Assembly: GCA_963575645.1 (NCBI GenBank)
Contig: OY754467.1
Span: forward strand, 24,759,001 to 24,823,000
Length of the DNA: 64,000 nt
Reading direction: 5' to 3'
DNA from: Xanthostigma xanthostigma
Taxonomy: Eukaryota; Arthropoda; Insecta; Raphidioptera; Raphidiidae
Shown here: in pieces, positions 11,226 to 21,514 of the stretch
Numbering within the stretch: position 1 is the first letter of the stretch
Layout: every line of letters starts with the position of its first letter
Notes under the pieces: model-generated
Database searches by the model: none
The model's input: the letters and a program-made list of their open reading frames with translations, nothing else
What the model was told of the DNA's origin: nothing
Program-made: the position numbers and the translations under genes

Positions 11226-11916
11226 AAAAATTGGTTGTCTGTAAAGTCGGTTTACGGACGATAGTTTTACGTGATAACGTATTCCGTAATACATAACCTA
11301 AACCTCCCAAAATTTGGTTTCAATCCGCTTATCCTTGGTGTCGGAATGATAAGAAATGTCAAAAGTGACGTTTGCAACTTACAAAGTATTATGTTCTAAT
11401 AATAATTAGTTATTCCAATACTTAACTTAGCAGGCTTTGCATTTCACAATATACTAATGTCAAAAAATTGAATTAAACATTAGAAATGCAGCTGTTTTCA
11501 TGTTAAGACAAGACATACGTTTGCTTCTAATTTCCATGTACGGCAAACAAATACAACCGACCGCGTCGCGTCATGCATTACACAACATTGCATTTATACA
11601 GCTATTTTTCTATATAAATTTGTATAAAATATTTTTCTACATAAATTTGTATAAAAAAACTGTTTAGGCAAATTCTGTTATACGAAATCTATGTAAAATG
11701 TTCTCCTCTTTCGTTTAAGACTGGTTTCAAACCGATCTGATTTAATTGAGCGAGAAATTAGCAAAAAGCACGCACAGGGTCAGGCGGAACGTTACGCGTT
11801 AGGAACGTTAGGAACGTTAGGAACGTTACGTTACACTTTTTCGAACATGCAGCCGGTGTTTTATCAATTTGTAATATTGGTGATTCATCAATTTATAAGA
11901 CGTTATCACGTCAAAA
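11226..11916 (+). mobile_element. F-type repeat element, copy 3
   Basis: Direct single-arm copy of the unit forming the palindrome at 6595-7555. It begins TTGGTTGTCTGTAAAGTCGG, runs through CCCAAAATTTGGTTTCAATC and the TATAAATTTGTATA pair, and ends in GAACGTTA tandem units (about 11790-11835) and a TTATCACGTCAAAA end block. The inverted ACGTGATAACG / GTTATCACGT ends resemble those at 5262-5818. Non-coding. Confidence 0.65.
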
Positions 11917-12444
11917 AAACTAAAAAAAAAAAATATATACGCGTCGACTTGAGAACCTCCTCCGTTTTTGTTTTTCGTCGGTTAATAAAAAAGAATCATG
12001 TATTACAGAGCATAGGCTTGTTATAGCTCATTTTTATTTTTAATAGACTTCACATGGATTGTTTACAAATTGCATGTCATGGTATTTGCATGGAGGTGTG
12101 ATGAGCCGATTGCACCGCGGCAGCACTGGACTACGCGGCAAAATATAAATGCACTTTTGTAGTAAAAATCAAAAGTCGATTATTGCAATTTCTATAACCG
12201 ACTTTTGATTGTTACTTCTTATTTAACAAAATACATGAGAGACGCGCTCGAAACCACAGTTGCATGGAGTAAGGATCGTGTTGTTTTTTACAATACATAT
12301 TCTAATTTCGGAGATTCATTGCATTTAAATACAACAATATGAACACTTTTATTGCATTTAAATACAACAATATAAAAAATGCACATAATATGTTTATTTT
12401 GGAGGAAAAATAAAAATAATGTCTCACACTTTGGAAAAAGACGT
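11917..12444. other. Non-coding, short repeats
   Basis: A GACTTGAGAACCTCCTCCG motif at about 11946 recurs at 21179, which is probably a dispersed element end. A CAAAAGTCG...CGACTTTTG inverted repeat lies at about 12168-12210. Two tandem ATTGCATTTAAATACAACAA units lie at about 12318-12375. No gene. Confidence 0.5.
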
Positions 12445-12540
12445 GAAATCTTAAAAAAAAACTTCGGAGAAGTAAAAACTTCGTTCTGTGCTAAATTCAA
12501 AAACTTGAGGCGACTGAATCTTAAGATTATAACTTAAAAA

Positions 12541-13571
12541 AATATAGTTTAAAAAAAACTAAAAAACACGCTTTATATCGGACTAAAAAGTAAAAAATAA
12601 TTGTTTTAAAATAAGCTTAAAAAGCGTTGGGCGCTCGATGTACGAAAATGTGGAACAAAGCGCCCAACGCTTTTTAAGCTTATTTTAAAACAATTATTTT
12701 TTACTTTTTAGTCCGATATAAAGCGTGTTTTTTAGTTTTTTTTAAACTATATTTTATTTTTCACTTTTTAGTTTGAGGATCTATAAAAGAATTTATTAAT
12801 CCTGGGGGTCCTAATAAGGATAATGGGAAACTGTTATCAAATTATTGCATTGTCATCGGTCCTTGATACGTATGCAAAGTTTCAAATTAATCAGACTTCG
12901 GGAAAAGAATTTATTAATCCTGGGGGTCCTAATAAGGATAATGGGAAACTGTTATCAAATTATTGCATTGTCATCGGTCCTTGATACGTATGCAAAGTTT
13001 CAAATTAATCAGACTTCGGGAAATTGGTGAAAATAAAGCGTTTACTACAGAGGATCTATAAAAGAATTTATTAATCCTGGGGGTCCTAATAAGGATAACA
13101 AATTATTGCATTGTCATCGGTCCTTGATACGTATGCAAAGTTTCAAATTAATCAGACTTCGGGAAATTGGTGAAAATAAAGCGTTTACTACAGAGGATCT
13201 ATAAAAGAATTTATTAATCCTGGGGGTCCTAATAAGGATAATGGGAAACTGTTATCAAATTATTGCATTGTCATCGGTCCTTGATACGTATGCAAAGTTT
13301 CAAATTAATCAGACTTCGGGAAATTGGTGAAAATTATGCTCAAAGATTTAAAAGAATTTATTAATCCTGGGGGTCCTAATAAGGATAATGGGAAACTGTT
13401 ATCAAATTATTGCATTGTCATCGGTCCTTGATACGTATGCAAAGTTTCAAATTAATCAGACTTCGGGAAATTGGTGAAAATTATGCTCAAAGATTCCGTT
13501 ACACATAGTTACATACATAGTTAGATACATACAACATACATATTTACAACCCAAACTAATATAAAGCGTTT
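12541..13571 (+). mobile_element. Palindrome-and-array element, copy A (1,031 bp)
   Basis: It starts with a 95-bp perfect inverted repeat (12541-12635 / 12659-12753) around a 23-nt loop. A tandem array of five units of about 150 bp follows (12775-13490), then a unique end ACATACATATTTACAACCC...ATATAAAGCGTTT. The end motif ACGCTTTATAT also occurs in the palindrome arm and within some array units. Copy B (52217-53247, minus) has exactly the same length. Copy C (59297-60277) lacks only the outer left arm. The 61-codon frame here is repeat-derived. No protein function is visible, so it is non-autonomous. Confidence 0.9.
12775..13490 (+). repeat. Five-unit tandem array inside copy A
   Basis: Units share AAAGAATTTATTAATCCTGG, GTCATCGGTCCTTGATACG and ATTAATCAGACTTCGGGAAA. 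Unit 1 is cut short at GGGAAAAGAATTT. Unit 3 lacks the GGGAAACTGTTA block. Units 2 and 3 end in AAAGCGTTTACTACAGAGG, whereas units 4 and 5 end in TTATGCTCAAAGATT. The same order of variant units is present in copies B and C. Confidence 0.9.
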
Positions 13572-13576
13572 AAAAA

Positions 13577-13950
13577 AAAAAAGAATTTCGAGGCAGACAA
13601 GAAATTGAAATCAAGCTCGAAATTCTGTGCGTAAGACGTCGAAAAAAATGACTTTCGAGGCAGACAAGGAATTGAAATCCAACCTTGAAATTCTGTGCTT
13701 ATAAAAGCTACAAGAGCAACAGCAAAAAAAAGTGCACAGACGGCGTTTTTTTAGTGATAACTAAAGGAGTTATGCGAACACCGTCTTTGCATTTTTTTTT
13801 GCTGTTGCTCTTGTAGCTTTTATAAGCACAGAATTTCAAGGTTGGATTTCAATTCCTTGTCTGCCTCGAAATTCATTTTTTTCGACGTCTTACGCACAGA
13901 ATTTCGAGCTTGATTTCAATTTCTTGTCTGCCTCGAAATTCTTTTTTTTT
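13577..13950. repeat. Hairpin, ~160-bp arms
   Basis: Inverted arms at about 13577-13730 and 13795-13950. Each arm holds two tandem units starting TTTCGAGGCAGACAAG. The loop of about 65 bp contains an imperfect inverted AAGACGGTGTTCGCA / ACGGCG pair. It is able to form a long cruciform. No coding capacity. Confidence 0.85.
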
Positions 13951-14042
13951 AAGTTATAATCTTAAGATTCAGTCGCCTCAAGTTTTTGAATTTAGCACAG
14001 AACGAAGTTTTTACTTCTCCGAAGTTTTTTTTTAAGATTTTC

Positions 14043-14294
14043 ATATACGACAGAAATCTTATTGATTTAAAACTATAAAGTGTTGCATGGGGACAACAGT
14101 CAAGGGGAAGGCGAATTATATTAAGATCGGAACTTTACTAATGATAAATTTCATAAAATCTCAAGTAACAAACATGGGAATATTTTTAATTACAATTTAA
14201 AAATATCAAATTTTGTTTAAAATTTGTTCAGCTTTCAGGTTAATAATGAACTTTTTGTCCTAAAGCTACTTAGGCTAATGCCTATACTTTTTTG
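14043..14294. other. No gene recognised
   Basis: AT-rich spacer between two foldback elements. Confidence 0.45.
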
Positions 14295-15640
14295 AAAAAA
14301 AAAAATAGCAGGCAAGGACCAGGTGGAAAATGTTGTTGAGGCTCCAACTTTAAGGGAAAAAAATATTTAAACACGAAAACATTCAAAATGGTGAAATGGG
14401 GATGCAATTTAGGGGTTGAAGTCGGTTTTCTGGGATTTACGACAAAACGTGACCTTTTAGCGGAAATTGTTTTAAACAAAAGTTGTAGATGGTACAAAAA
14501 TCTAAAACTTTTGTACCAAATACTTTTCGACATAACCTCAAATGAACCGTCAAAATGGCGAAAAACCGATTTTTCAGTATTTAATTTTTTTCTCGCGTAA
14601 AAATAATTTAATTTGCATGAAAGTATGTCTTTTTTTATCTTAAATAAGCATGATTTTTTTTCAGTTCAGAATACGACTATTTTCGGAGTTATCTACATTT
14701 TTCGAAAAAAACACCCTTATTTTCCACGAACAATTGTCTTGATGTTTTTTTGTATTTCGAAGGTCTATAAGTGGTCATTTTAATCTTTGAAAAGTCTACT
14801 TTAAAATGGTCTATGTAAGTTGGTGGTTTATTTATCGTTAAACTACTTAAAATTGCGAAAAACCGAAAAGTCTTTCTGTCGTGTATATGCTGTGATAAGG
14901 TAAATATTTTACAGTAGTATTGTAACTATAGATACTTAACAAATTTAATCGTTTGGTTCAGTCTAGCAAACTGAGATTTGACAACAATTAATACACACGA
15001 TAGTTGCAGTACTACTGTAAAATATTTACCTTATCACAGCATATACACAACAGAAAGACGTTTTTTCGGTTTTTCGCAATTTTAAGTAGTTTAACGATAA
15101 ATAAACCACCAACTTACATAGACCATTTTAAAGTAGACATTTCAAAGATTAAAATGACCACTTATAGAACTTCGAAATACAAAAAAACATCAAGACAATT
15201 GTTCGTGGAAAATAAGGGTGTTTTTTTGGAAAAATGTACATAACTCCGAAAATAGTCGTATTCTGAACTGCAAAAAAATCATGCTTATTTAAGATAAAAA
15301 AAGACATACTTTCACAAATTGTCATACAAATTAAATTATTTTTACGCGAGAAAAAAATTAAATACTGAAAAATCGGTTTTTTGCCATTTTGACGGTTCAT
15401 TTGAGGTTATGTCGAAAAGTGTTTGGTACAAAAGTTTTAGATTTTTGTACCATCTACAACTTTTGTGTAGAACAATTTCCGCTAAGAGGTCACGTTTTGT
15501 CGTAAATCGCAGAAAACCGTCTTCAACCCCTAAATTGCATCCCCATTTCACCATTTTCGTGTTTAAATATTTTTTTCCCTTAAAGTTGGAGCCTCAACAA
15601 CATTTTCCACCTGGTCCTTGCCTGCTATTTTTTTTTTTTA
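14295..15640. mobile_element. Foldback element, ~625-bp inverted arms
   Basis: Arms at 14295-14921 and 15012-15640 are inverted copies around a loop of about 90 bp, with a few percent of mismatches and small indels. Ends read AAAAAAAATAGCAGGCAAGG and its complement. The frames seen in both arms (for example peptides with GCNLGVE or LEPQQHFPPGP) are mirror images with no recognisable domain. I regard them as non-coding. It is probably a non-autonomous inverted-repeat transposon. Confidence 0.85.
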
Positions 15641-15729
15641 GCGTTAAAAATTCGTTTTGGCACCAGCCTAACTGTTTCTCACTTAAATCTTTAATTAACG
15701 TCTGAATAGAATTCTTCAAGTAAATAAAA

Positions 15730-15900
15730 TTGTCGAAAAATTGTAGAAAAATCTAAAAATATATTTTTAGATTTTTCTGAAGAAGATCCAAATCCGGATC
15801 GAAACGTCATCTTTTGTTATATTGATTTGTATTTTTATCATTTTTGTCAATATATCGTATGGTCTGAGAAAAATTGGTCGACAATTTTATTTACTTGTTT
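15730..15900 (+). mobile_element. Penelope-type terminal fragment with hammerhead-like core
   Basis: CTGAAGA (15777-15783), a potential 5-bp stem GATCC...GGATC and GAAACGTC (15801-15808) give the conserved boxes of a hammerhead ribozyme (CTGANGA, stem II, GAAA). Hammerhead motifs are known in the terminal repeats of Penelope-like elements. No convincing stem I is visible, so activity is doubtful. A degenerate relative lies at 300-447. Confidence 0.45.
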
Positions 15901-17035
15901 CTCACTTATTTATAAATAACTGTTTTCTAGACGCTTTGCAATCCTCATAATTATTCACTTACGACTTTAAGCAAAAATAAATATTTGAACCTACTCACTG
16001 AAAAAAGGTTCTCCCTTTTTCTTGTTTTTTTTTTTAAATTTTTTTTTATCTCGATCCCATTGGCTAATGTTTTAGCATTGGACCCAAAAAAAATTCCCTC
16101 AAAATTTCAGCTGTCTAGATCAAACCTGGGATCGACGCTTTAACGTTTAAATTACTAAAACATGGACAGCTGGTAGAATTTTTTTTTTAATTTTTGATAA
16201 CAGCATTTTGTAGAGAATGAAATTTTAGATCAAAAAGGCTTTAAGTACCAAATCTATGAACTCATTATTTATCATACTTTTATACACTTTAAAAAATTGT
16301 TTTTAAAGAGGTAGGTACTCTCCTCTGGAGTTAAAATTCAAAATAAGTATAAATTCAATGGGGATAATTCGTATTTTGTGAGTAACGTCAATTACAACCT
16401 GTAGTTTAGAATTTATATGAGATCCTTAGATGTAAATAAAGAATGAAATATATTTATCTCACTCCTGATGGCCAGTTTATTGTAATATTTATCCGTTTGA
16501 TTTAAAATCAGAAAAAAATTTAAGTATTTCGTAGGGATTTGAATAAAAAGTAAAAACAATAATTTTATACGTTCTAACTTAGTTTATACGGTGCTAGCCA
16601 AACTCTTCAAAGCTCTCAATTAGTCAAAAATTACGTGTTAAATTTTTTAATGATCATTTATTTTGCTATGCACAAGAAATTGGTGTACAACTAATAATTT
16701 GACAATTTCTAGGAAGACGAACAACTATTATTCAAATGAGAACTTTCTACAAAATGTCTTATAAGCTGTTTTTAATTGATAGATAATTGTTCTAAAAAAA
16801 AATGTTTCATTTTGTTAGAAATGGTTTATAATACATTAACTATTCTTACTATGTGAAATAGAGTGTGTATCTAAGACGTCATGACATATATTTTCGACGA
16901 GGTGAGACAGTTACACGAGTTGAAATAGCATTGCAGCGAGAATACACACTGTATTTTATGCCTTCCACCCTATATGATAGCGGACTTTGTCCCCATTTCC
17001 AGTATTTTCCACTCTTTTGATATTTCACCGATGTG
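15901..17035. other. No gene recognised
   Basis: Long AT-rich non-coding stretch. A GATCCCATTGG...CTGGGATCG pair near 16050-16135 is the only visible inverted structure. I see no coding signal. Confidence 0.5.
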
Positions 17036-17150
17036 TCAGGCGTCCGTGGTCGTGTGGGTAGCAGTGTATGTCAACTGTTTGGTGTATTGTTCACAAGATG
17101 GCAGATTCATCGCCAGCTGGGGTATATGAAACATAAAAATTATTGAATTA
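17036..17150 (+). mobile_element. Possible tRNA-headed SINE fragment
   Basis: CGTGGTCGTGTGGGTAGCAG resembles a tRNA box A region. A weak box B-like AGATTCATCGCC follows some 60 nt later, then AT-rich sequence. The call rests on this promoter-like pair only. Confidence 0.25.
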
Positions 17151-18064
17151 TTCTTTGCCATTAATTAATGTTCATTATTAGGATGGATTCAAGACCCTTT
17201 TTCGTCAAAATAAAAAATTCATCCGCCGAACTACACACGTCCAAGTTGCACACTGACTACTTGAAAATTGCAAAATGTCTACCGCACAAAAAGTTGCTGG
17301 TCCATGCTGGTCTAATGTACGATAATATTATGCAGGTTGCACGTTCGTGCTATGCTGGTCTGTGCTTGATAAGTGTGCGCGGTATTTGAAAAGCAAACGC
17401 ACAATTTTCTAATTTAATTTAAATTATAATAAGTAATTACGCGATGTTGCATCCTCACACGAGTATCTGTAAAACTTTTATTTATTAATCACTTGCCTGT
17501 TCCATAATGTGTTTTGTAAACTTTCTGATTTTTTTTGCAAGTTATAAGGAATTTAACGGCATGTGGACAATAATTTGAAGAGATTTAGTGATGTGAAAAA
17601 ATGAATTTTATTGGAATGATAATCGAACTCAACTTTTTAAGAATTTTTTTCAAAGCGTTTTCAAAACTTTTAAATAAATAATTATAGTAGTAGCTATTCC
17701 TGTGTGAATAAATATCCCTATACTTTAACTTAATGTTACATAAAATGTAACTTTTATTATAAGACATAATATTATTGTGTATTTTTAAGCTCTCCTAATG
17801 ACCCCGCTGTATTTTTATTTTATTTTTTTTTATTTTGAAAGTATAAAAATGTCTGAGTGTGCTTCTAATAATCGAGCCTTTCTAAGGTCATTGAAAAAAA
17901 TGTATTTTGGATTATCCATCTGTTGGGTCTTATATTATTAATTTTTAAAATGTACGGAATTCGTAACGCAGAGTTAATATTTGAATGTAAAGATTCCTTC
18001 TTTTAAACTTTTGCGAATTTGGTCAATGCCGATAGTACTGGTCATTAATTTTTACGTATATATA
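17151..18064. other. No gene recognised
   Basis: Contains a 73-codon open frame (17168-17389) with no recognisable motif. Its composition does not differ convincingly from chance. Otherwise AT-rich. Confidence 0.4.
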
Positions 18065-18862
18065 TGTTACGGCTAGAACCCGAAGTGCGGCTACACCTAG
18101 TTTTAGCCGGTTAGAACTAGGTGTAGCCACTTACTCTTGGTTAAATCTAGTATTAGCCGATTGTTTTCGGGTAAAACTAGGTCTAGCCGGTACCATTCCG
18201 GCTAAAACTAGGTCCAACCAAACTCTAGTGGCTGGTACTAGGTCTAGCCGATATCATGTCGGCTAAAACTAGATCCAACCAAACCTATTACTAGGAGTAC
18301 CTAACCTATATACGGGTTAGATACCCTGGGTGGAAGTTGTTCTACTAACTCTACAGAGCCACATATTTCTGGATTTTAAGATATTACAAAAACACCTAAT
18401 AATAAGAAACGTAGAGAAAATAAAATTCAACGAATTTATTTTAATAATTGACTTTTACTAAAGTAGGACTACAATTTTAATTTTAACATAATAGAAACAA
18501 TCAGCAACATTTTTTTTAACAACAGAAAATAACTGTATCTTTTATAACCTTAAAGAATATTATTATTATTATCAATCACACTTTTAGAAATCAACACAAT
18601 TAGTTATTTATTAGAACAATTCGCCTGTTATACGTTTGAACTTGTTTGCATCTAGTTTTATCCACCAGAGTTTGGTGGGATCTAGTTTTAGCCGGTATGA
18701 TATCGGCTAGACCTAGTATCAGCCACTAGGGTTTGATTGGACCTAGTTTTAGCCGGAATGGTACCGGATAGACCTAGTTTTACCCGAAAAGAGTAAGTGG
18801 CTACACCTAGTTCTAACCGGCTTAAACTAGGTGTAGCCGCACTTCGGGTTCTAGCCGTAACA
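18065..18862. mobile_element. 798-bp inverted-repeat transposon with CTAG-rich arms
   Basis: Terminal inverted repeats of about 215 bp start TGTTACGGCTAGAACCCGAA and end in its complement, flanked by TA on both sides (a possible TA duplication). The arms are built from many short sub-repeats of the form CTAGTTTTAGCCGG / AACTAGGTCTAGCC in both orientations, which resemble arrays of transposase-binding sites. The 300-bp centre is AT-rich and non-coding. It is therefore a non-autonomous DNA transposon of unassigned superfamily. Confidence 0.85.
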
Positions 18863-18982
18863 TATTATATACGTAATAAAAACTTTTTAACAAAAAAATT
18901 AAACCGCCGAAACACTGAAAAGCAAAAAATAATAAATCTTTTTATTTAACTAAGTTCTATCTAAGTAGTTGAATGTATGTGA

Positions 18983-19264
18983 CAGTCTAGTAAATCTAAG
19001 TAATTTTGAGTCGGCGTCAACAATCCTTTGCCAGAAATCTCCGAGCGTTCATGAAGTTAATGTCAGCGACAGAGCAAGAACGGGCACACACTGAGGTCGC
19101 ACGTCTTTGCGAGTGGTCCTGTGGAGAGCGCCTGTTTGAAATGTTAATGTTTATCGCTGGAGATTTCACGTATCATTGTTAAATTTATTTGGTTGTTTCT
19201 TTTGGTGATCTTTATTCATTGATTGTTTGACGCCGACTCAAAATTACTTAGATATACTAGACTG
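18983..19264. mobile_element. Small inverted-repeat insertion (MITE-like)
   Basis: A 38-bp inverted repeat (18983-19020 / 19227-19264, containing AATTTTGAGTCGGCGTCAA) encloses about 200 bp. CTAG stands on both sides of the part missing from the right arm of element G, consistent with a 4-bp target duplication. The centre is less AT-rich than its surroundings and not recognised. Confidence 0.6.
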
Positions 19265-19616
19265 TGGATCCATGATAATTGATCCTCCGACAATAAATCC
19301 CCGACAAAATATACCCGACAAAATATCCCCGGACAAAATATCCCCGGACATATTGCCCCCGTGACAAAACATCCCCGACAATTGATACCAAATAAACATT
19401 AATTTACAAATAAAATCAAATATTATGAAGCTTCCCATTTTGTATTTTAAGTAACTCAAATGGGTGTTTGTAAGTTGCTGTTCTGTTGATTTCTCGTCAC
19501 GCGCAGTCAGTCGCTCACTTAGTAATACAGTAACCCAAATTGATTATTTTTGTCACCCAAAATTGTAATTTACAGTCACTCGTTTAAATACTACCCACCC
19601 CGTCATCGTTGACCCC

Positions 19617-20515
19617 GGAATTGTTTTTTTTAAAAACTCCACATTTGCCCCTTCCCGTTTCACTGCGAGACAATTCGCATACCCGTTTATAGTGCTCCTC
19701 GGAATTGTTTTTTTAAAAACTCCCCATTTGCCCCTTCCCGTTTCACTGCGAGACAATTCGCATACCCGTTTATCGTTCTCCTCGGAATTGTTTTTTTAAA
19801 AACTCCACATTTGCCCCTTCCCGTTTCACTGCGAGACAATTCGCATACCCGTTTATCGTTCTCCTCGGAATTGTTTTTTTAAAAACTTCACATTTGCCCC
19901 TTCCCGTTTCACTGCGAGACAATTCGCATACTCGTTTATCGTTCTCCTCGGAATTGTTTTTTTAAAAACTCCACATTTGCCCCTTCCCGTTTCACTGCGA
20001 GACAATTCGCATACCCGTTTATCGTTCTCCTCGGAATTGTTTTTTTAAAAACTCCACATTTGCCCCTTCCCGTTTCACTGCGAGACAATTCGCATACCCG
20101 TTTATCGTTCTCCTCGGAATTGTTTTTTTAAAAATTCCACATTTGCCCCTTCCCGTTTCACTGTGAGACAATTTGCATACCCGTTTATCGTTCTCCTCGG
20201 AATTGTTTTTTTAAAAACTCCACATTTGCCCCTTCCCGTTTCACTGTGAGACAATTTGCATACCCGTTTATCGTTCTCCTCGGAATTGTTTTTTTAAAAA
20301 CTCCACATTTGCCCCTTCCCGTTTCACTGCGAGACAATTCGCATACCCGTTTATCGTTCTCCTCGGAATTGTTTTTTTAAAAACTCCACATTTGTCTCTT
20401 CCCGTTTCACTGCGAGACAATTCGCATACCCGTTTATCATTCTCCTCGGAATTGTTTTTTTTAAAAACTCCACATTTGCCCCTTCCCGTTTCACTGCGAG
20501 ACAATTCGCATACGA
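19617..20515 (+). repeat. 83-bp satellite array, 11 units
   Basis: Units start GGAATTGTTTTTTTAAAAAC at 19617, 19701, 19786, 19868, 19951, 20033, 20116, 20199, 20282, 20365 and 20448. They contain CCCCTTCCCGTTTCACTG and GAGACAATTCGCATACCCG. Divergence is only a few substitutions per unit. Reading frames over it (peptides with SRSETGRGK) are repeat artefacts. Confidence 0.95.
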
Positions 20516-20785
20516 GGATAAATTGTCGGGGATCTTTTGTCACGAGGGTATTTTGTCCGGGGATATTTTTTTTGGGAATGTTTTGTCCAGGTATATTTTG
20601 TCGGGGATATTTTGTCGGGGATTTTTTGTCGGAGGATCAAGAAGCCTGATACGCTAGACTGTCACATACGTTCAACTACTTAGATAGAACTTAGTTAAAT
20701 AAAAAAGTTATTATTTTTTGCTTTTCAGTTTGTCGGCGGTTTAATTTTTTTGTTAAAAAGTTTTTATTTTATCATTTTTTGTCTC

Positions 20786-20975
20786 TATACAGGGTACCCC
20801 ATCGCTCTGGGGGCGGAGGATAGCTCCTCACTCAGGCAACATATTAAAATTCTGTTTTCGCTAGTCGATAGGTATCCCCTTTGTGCACAAATTAAAATTA
20901 GTTTCTTTTATACAGAGTGTTCAAATACAGAGTGGCACATTAACCTTATGTTTTTTTAATGGAACACCCTGTATA
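20786..20975. mobile_element. Short element with TATACAGGGT ends
   Basis: The 10-bp inverted ends TATACAGGGT (20786-20795) and ACCCTGTATA (20966-20975) enclose 170 bp. Such ACAGGGTG-type ends are frequent in insect MITE-like repeats. Non-coding. Confidence 0.4.
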
Positions 20976-21514
20976 TTGTGACATTTTTAGAAAGCCAATT
21001 CAGTTTATAATTGTAATACACAACTCAGCATGTTAATCTGTAGGAATTTTTTTCCAAATTTATATGAGACCAACTTCGAGGTATACCCTATCCAATAAAA
21101 AAAGAATTATCAAAATCGGACTACTCTGTAAAAAGTTATGCGTGGTCATACATAAATAAAAAAAAAAATATTGCGTTGACTTGAGAACCTCCTCCGTTTT
21201 TGTTTTTTGTCGGTTAAAAATTAATAGTACTATCGGCATTGACCAAATTCCGGGACATCAAATATTATCTGTTTTTACCATTGTCCCGGAACGACACCCT
21301 TCTGTTATAATAGCATCATGAAATATATAGTCTTAAATCGACTAAATACAGGATCTTACTAGCTTCGCTCATTCAGTTTAGATGAAATGGAAACCATTCG
21401 CATTACTCATTTGTTCAAGTGACATTAACGAAAAATTATCACCCTTAGTGCACTATCTTTGGGTAATAATTTAGATATTTTGAATTTTTCCCGTTTCATT
21501 AGAGGGGTAACACG
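20976..21514. other. Non-coding
   Basis: Contains a second GACTTGAGAACCTCCTCCG motif (about 21179; compare 11946). No gene. Confidence 0.45.

Larger units (their letters stand above)
12445..14042. mobile_element. Outer foldback element with two nested palindromic units
   Basis: Terminal arms at 12445-12540 and 13951-14042 are near-perfect inverted repeats of about 92 bp, with AACTTCGGAGAAG near the end. Between them lie the 1,031-bp palindrome-plus-array element (12541-13571) and an independent hairpin (13577-13950). The arms abut these units almost directly, so they are either nested insertions or internal modules. No transposase is visible. Confidence 0.75.
18873..20770. mobile_element. 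Satellite-carrying foldback element G, copy 1
   Basis: Outer arms at 18873-18990 and 20650-20770 are inverted (TTAACAAAAAAATTAAACCG and complement). Inside them, GACAAAATATCCCC units face inward at 19280-19385, and their complement TTGTCGGGGATATTTTGTC faces inward at 20515-20640. The centre is a homogeneous 83-bp satellite. A small 240-bp inverted-repeat insertion (18991-19264) interrupts the left arm. No protein is encoded. Confidence 0.8.

Noticed and set aside
12845..13030. A 61-codon protein found three times (12.8, 52.8, 59.6 kb)
   Set aside because: The identity reflects copies of the palindrome/array element. The frame crosses the boundary between two repeat units and shows no domain.
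17168..17389. 73-codon open frame as a small gene
   Set aside because: No recognisable motif, no splice or promoter context that I can support, and a length expected by chance in this amount of sequence.
19617..20515. CRISPR-like array (regular repeats of 83 bp)
   Set aside because: Units are contiguous, with no unique spacers, and the context is eukaryotic. It is a satellite.
19553..20649. Frames with repeated SRSETGRGK peptides
   Set aside because: Translation of the 83-bp satellite. The frame is lost between units.
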